64,000 nt of DNA from Steromphala cineraria. Lineage: Eukaryota; Mollusca; Gastropoda; Trochida; Trochidae. The stretch spans positions 32,584,815-32,648,814 of the forward strand of contig OU744730.1 in assembly GCA_916613615.1 (NCBI GenBank), given 5' to 3'. Below, piece by piece: positions 63,691-64,000 of this stretch; positions within the stretch are counted from its first letter, which is position 1; the number at the start of each line of letters is the position of its first letter. The translations under genes were made by a program, and so were the position numbers. The notes under the pieces are model-generated. The model did no database searches, was not told the DNA's origin, and was given only the letters and a program-made list of their open reading frames with translations.

Positions 63691-64000
63691 TTTTCAAATA
63701 TTTTCAATCAGTGTGGATGAAAATGTTCAAAACTAATTATGCAGTTTTATCTAGTACCCTCTGTAACTATACACATATTAACAATAATGTATTATGAACA
63801 AAAACGTTGGTGAAACCTTGAAAATCCTTCAATAATTTTCAACCATGCAACGTTAGAAGGAAGTAACATTTATATATATACAAGATGTAAACTATATGTA
63901 CACAAGTTTCAAACAATGAAATGTAACAATGCTATCATACAAACACTATGAAGTAATATCAACAAAGAAATTAGATTAAAAAAGACTAAATATTAGTATA
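63691..64000. other. Intergenic, nothing recognised
   Basis: AT-rich; no gene or repeat identified before the window ends. Confidence 0.45.

Overview
The window is AT-rich animal nuclear DNA: genes split by GT-AG introns, long 3' UTRs, tRNA-derived SINEs, foldback elements and minisatellite-bearing transposons. Protein content (a heat-shock factor, an ALPK1-type alpha-kinase, a puratrophin/quattro-type RhoGEF) and the repeat landscape suggest a lophotrochozoan, most likely a bivalve mollusc. The species is an inference. All gene models were joined by hand from splice motifs, reading frame and family knowledge; none is backed by transcripts.

Layout. (1) 1-12.8 kb, plus strand: the 3' part of a DH-PH RhoGEF of the PLEKHG4/ARHGEF40/quattro group, ten visible coding exons ending in a class I PDZ-ligand tail. 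(2) 14.7-17.3 kb: a repeat-rich spacer. (3) 17.5-27.9 kb, minus strand: a complete nine-coding-exon ALPK1 homologue (947 codons) with a predicted upstream non-coding exon. A 3-kb minisatellite-bearing transposon lies between its last two kinase exons. (4) 30.3-40.6 kb: a head-to-head inverted duplication of a three-exon, 149-residue gene of unknown function, promoters included. The 6.2-kb spacer holds a decayed non-LTR retrotransposon, two copies of a MITE and a perfect 80-bp-arm palindrome. (5) 43.0-58.2 kb, plus strand: a complete 12-exon heat-shock factor gene (476 residues). Its first intron carries a second array of the same transposon family. (6) 58.2-64 kb: intergenic, with SINE and MITE remnants and low-complexity minisatellites.

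The genes are not an operon-like unit. ALPK1 proteins are known as cytosolic sensors of the bacterial sugar ADP-heptose, HSF drives the proteotoxic-stress response, and the RhoGEF acts on actin through Rho-family GTPases. Their proximity probably reflects gene order only.

The most notable structural signals are: a Helentron/HINE-like transposon family with 145/146-bp monomers arranged in higher-order repeats (729 bp and 584 bp); a minisatellite whose last unit forms the splice acceptor of a RhoGEF exon; the inverted gene duplication with conserved CRE-rich promoters beside a long palindrome; and a foldback element carrying what looks like an orphan first exon.
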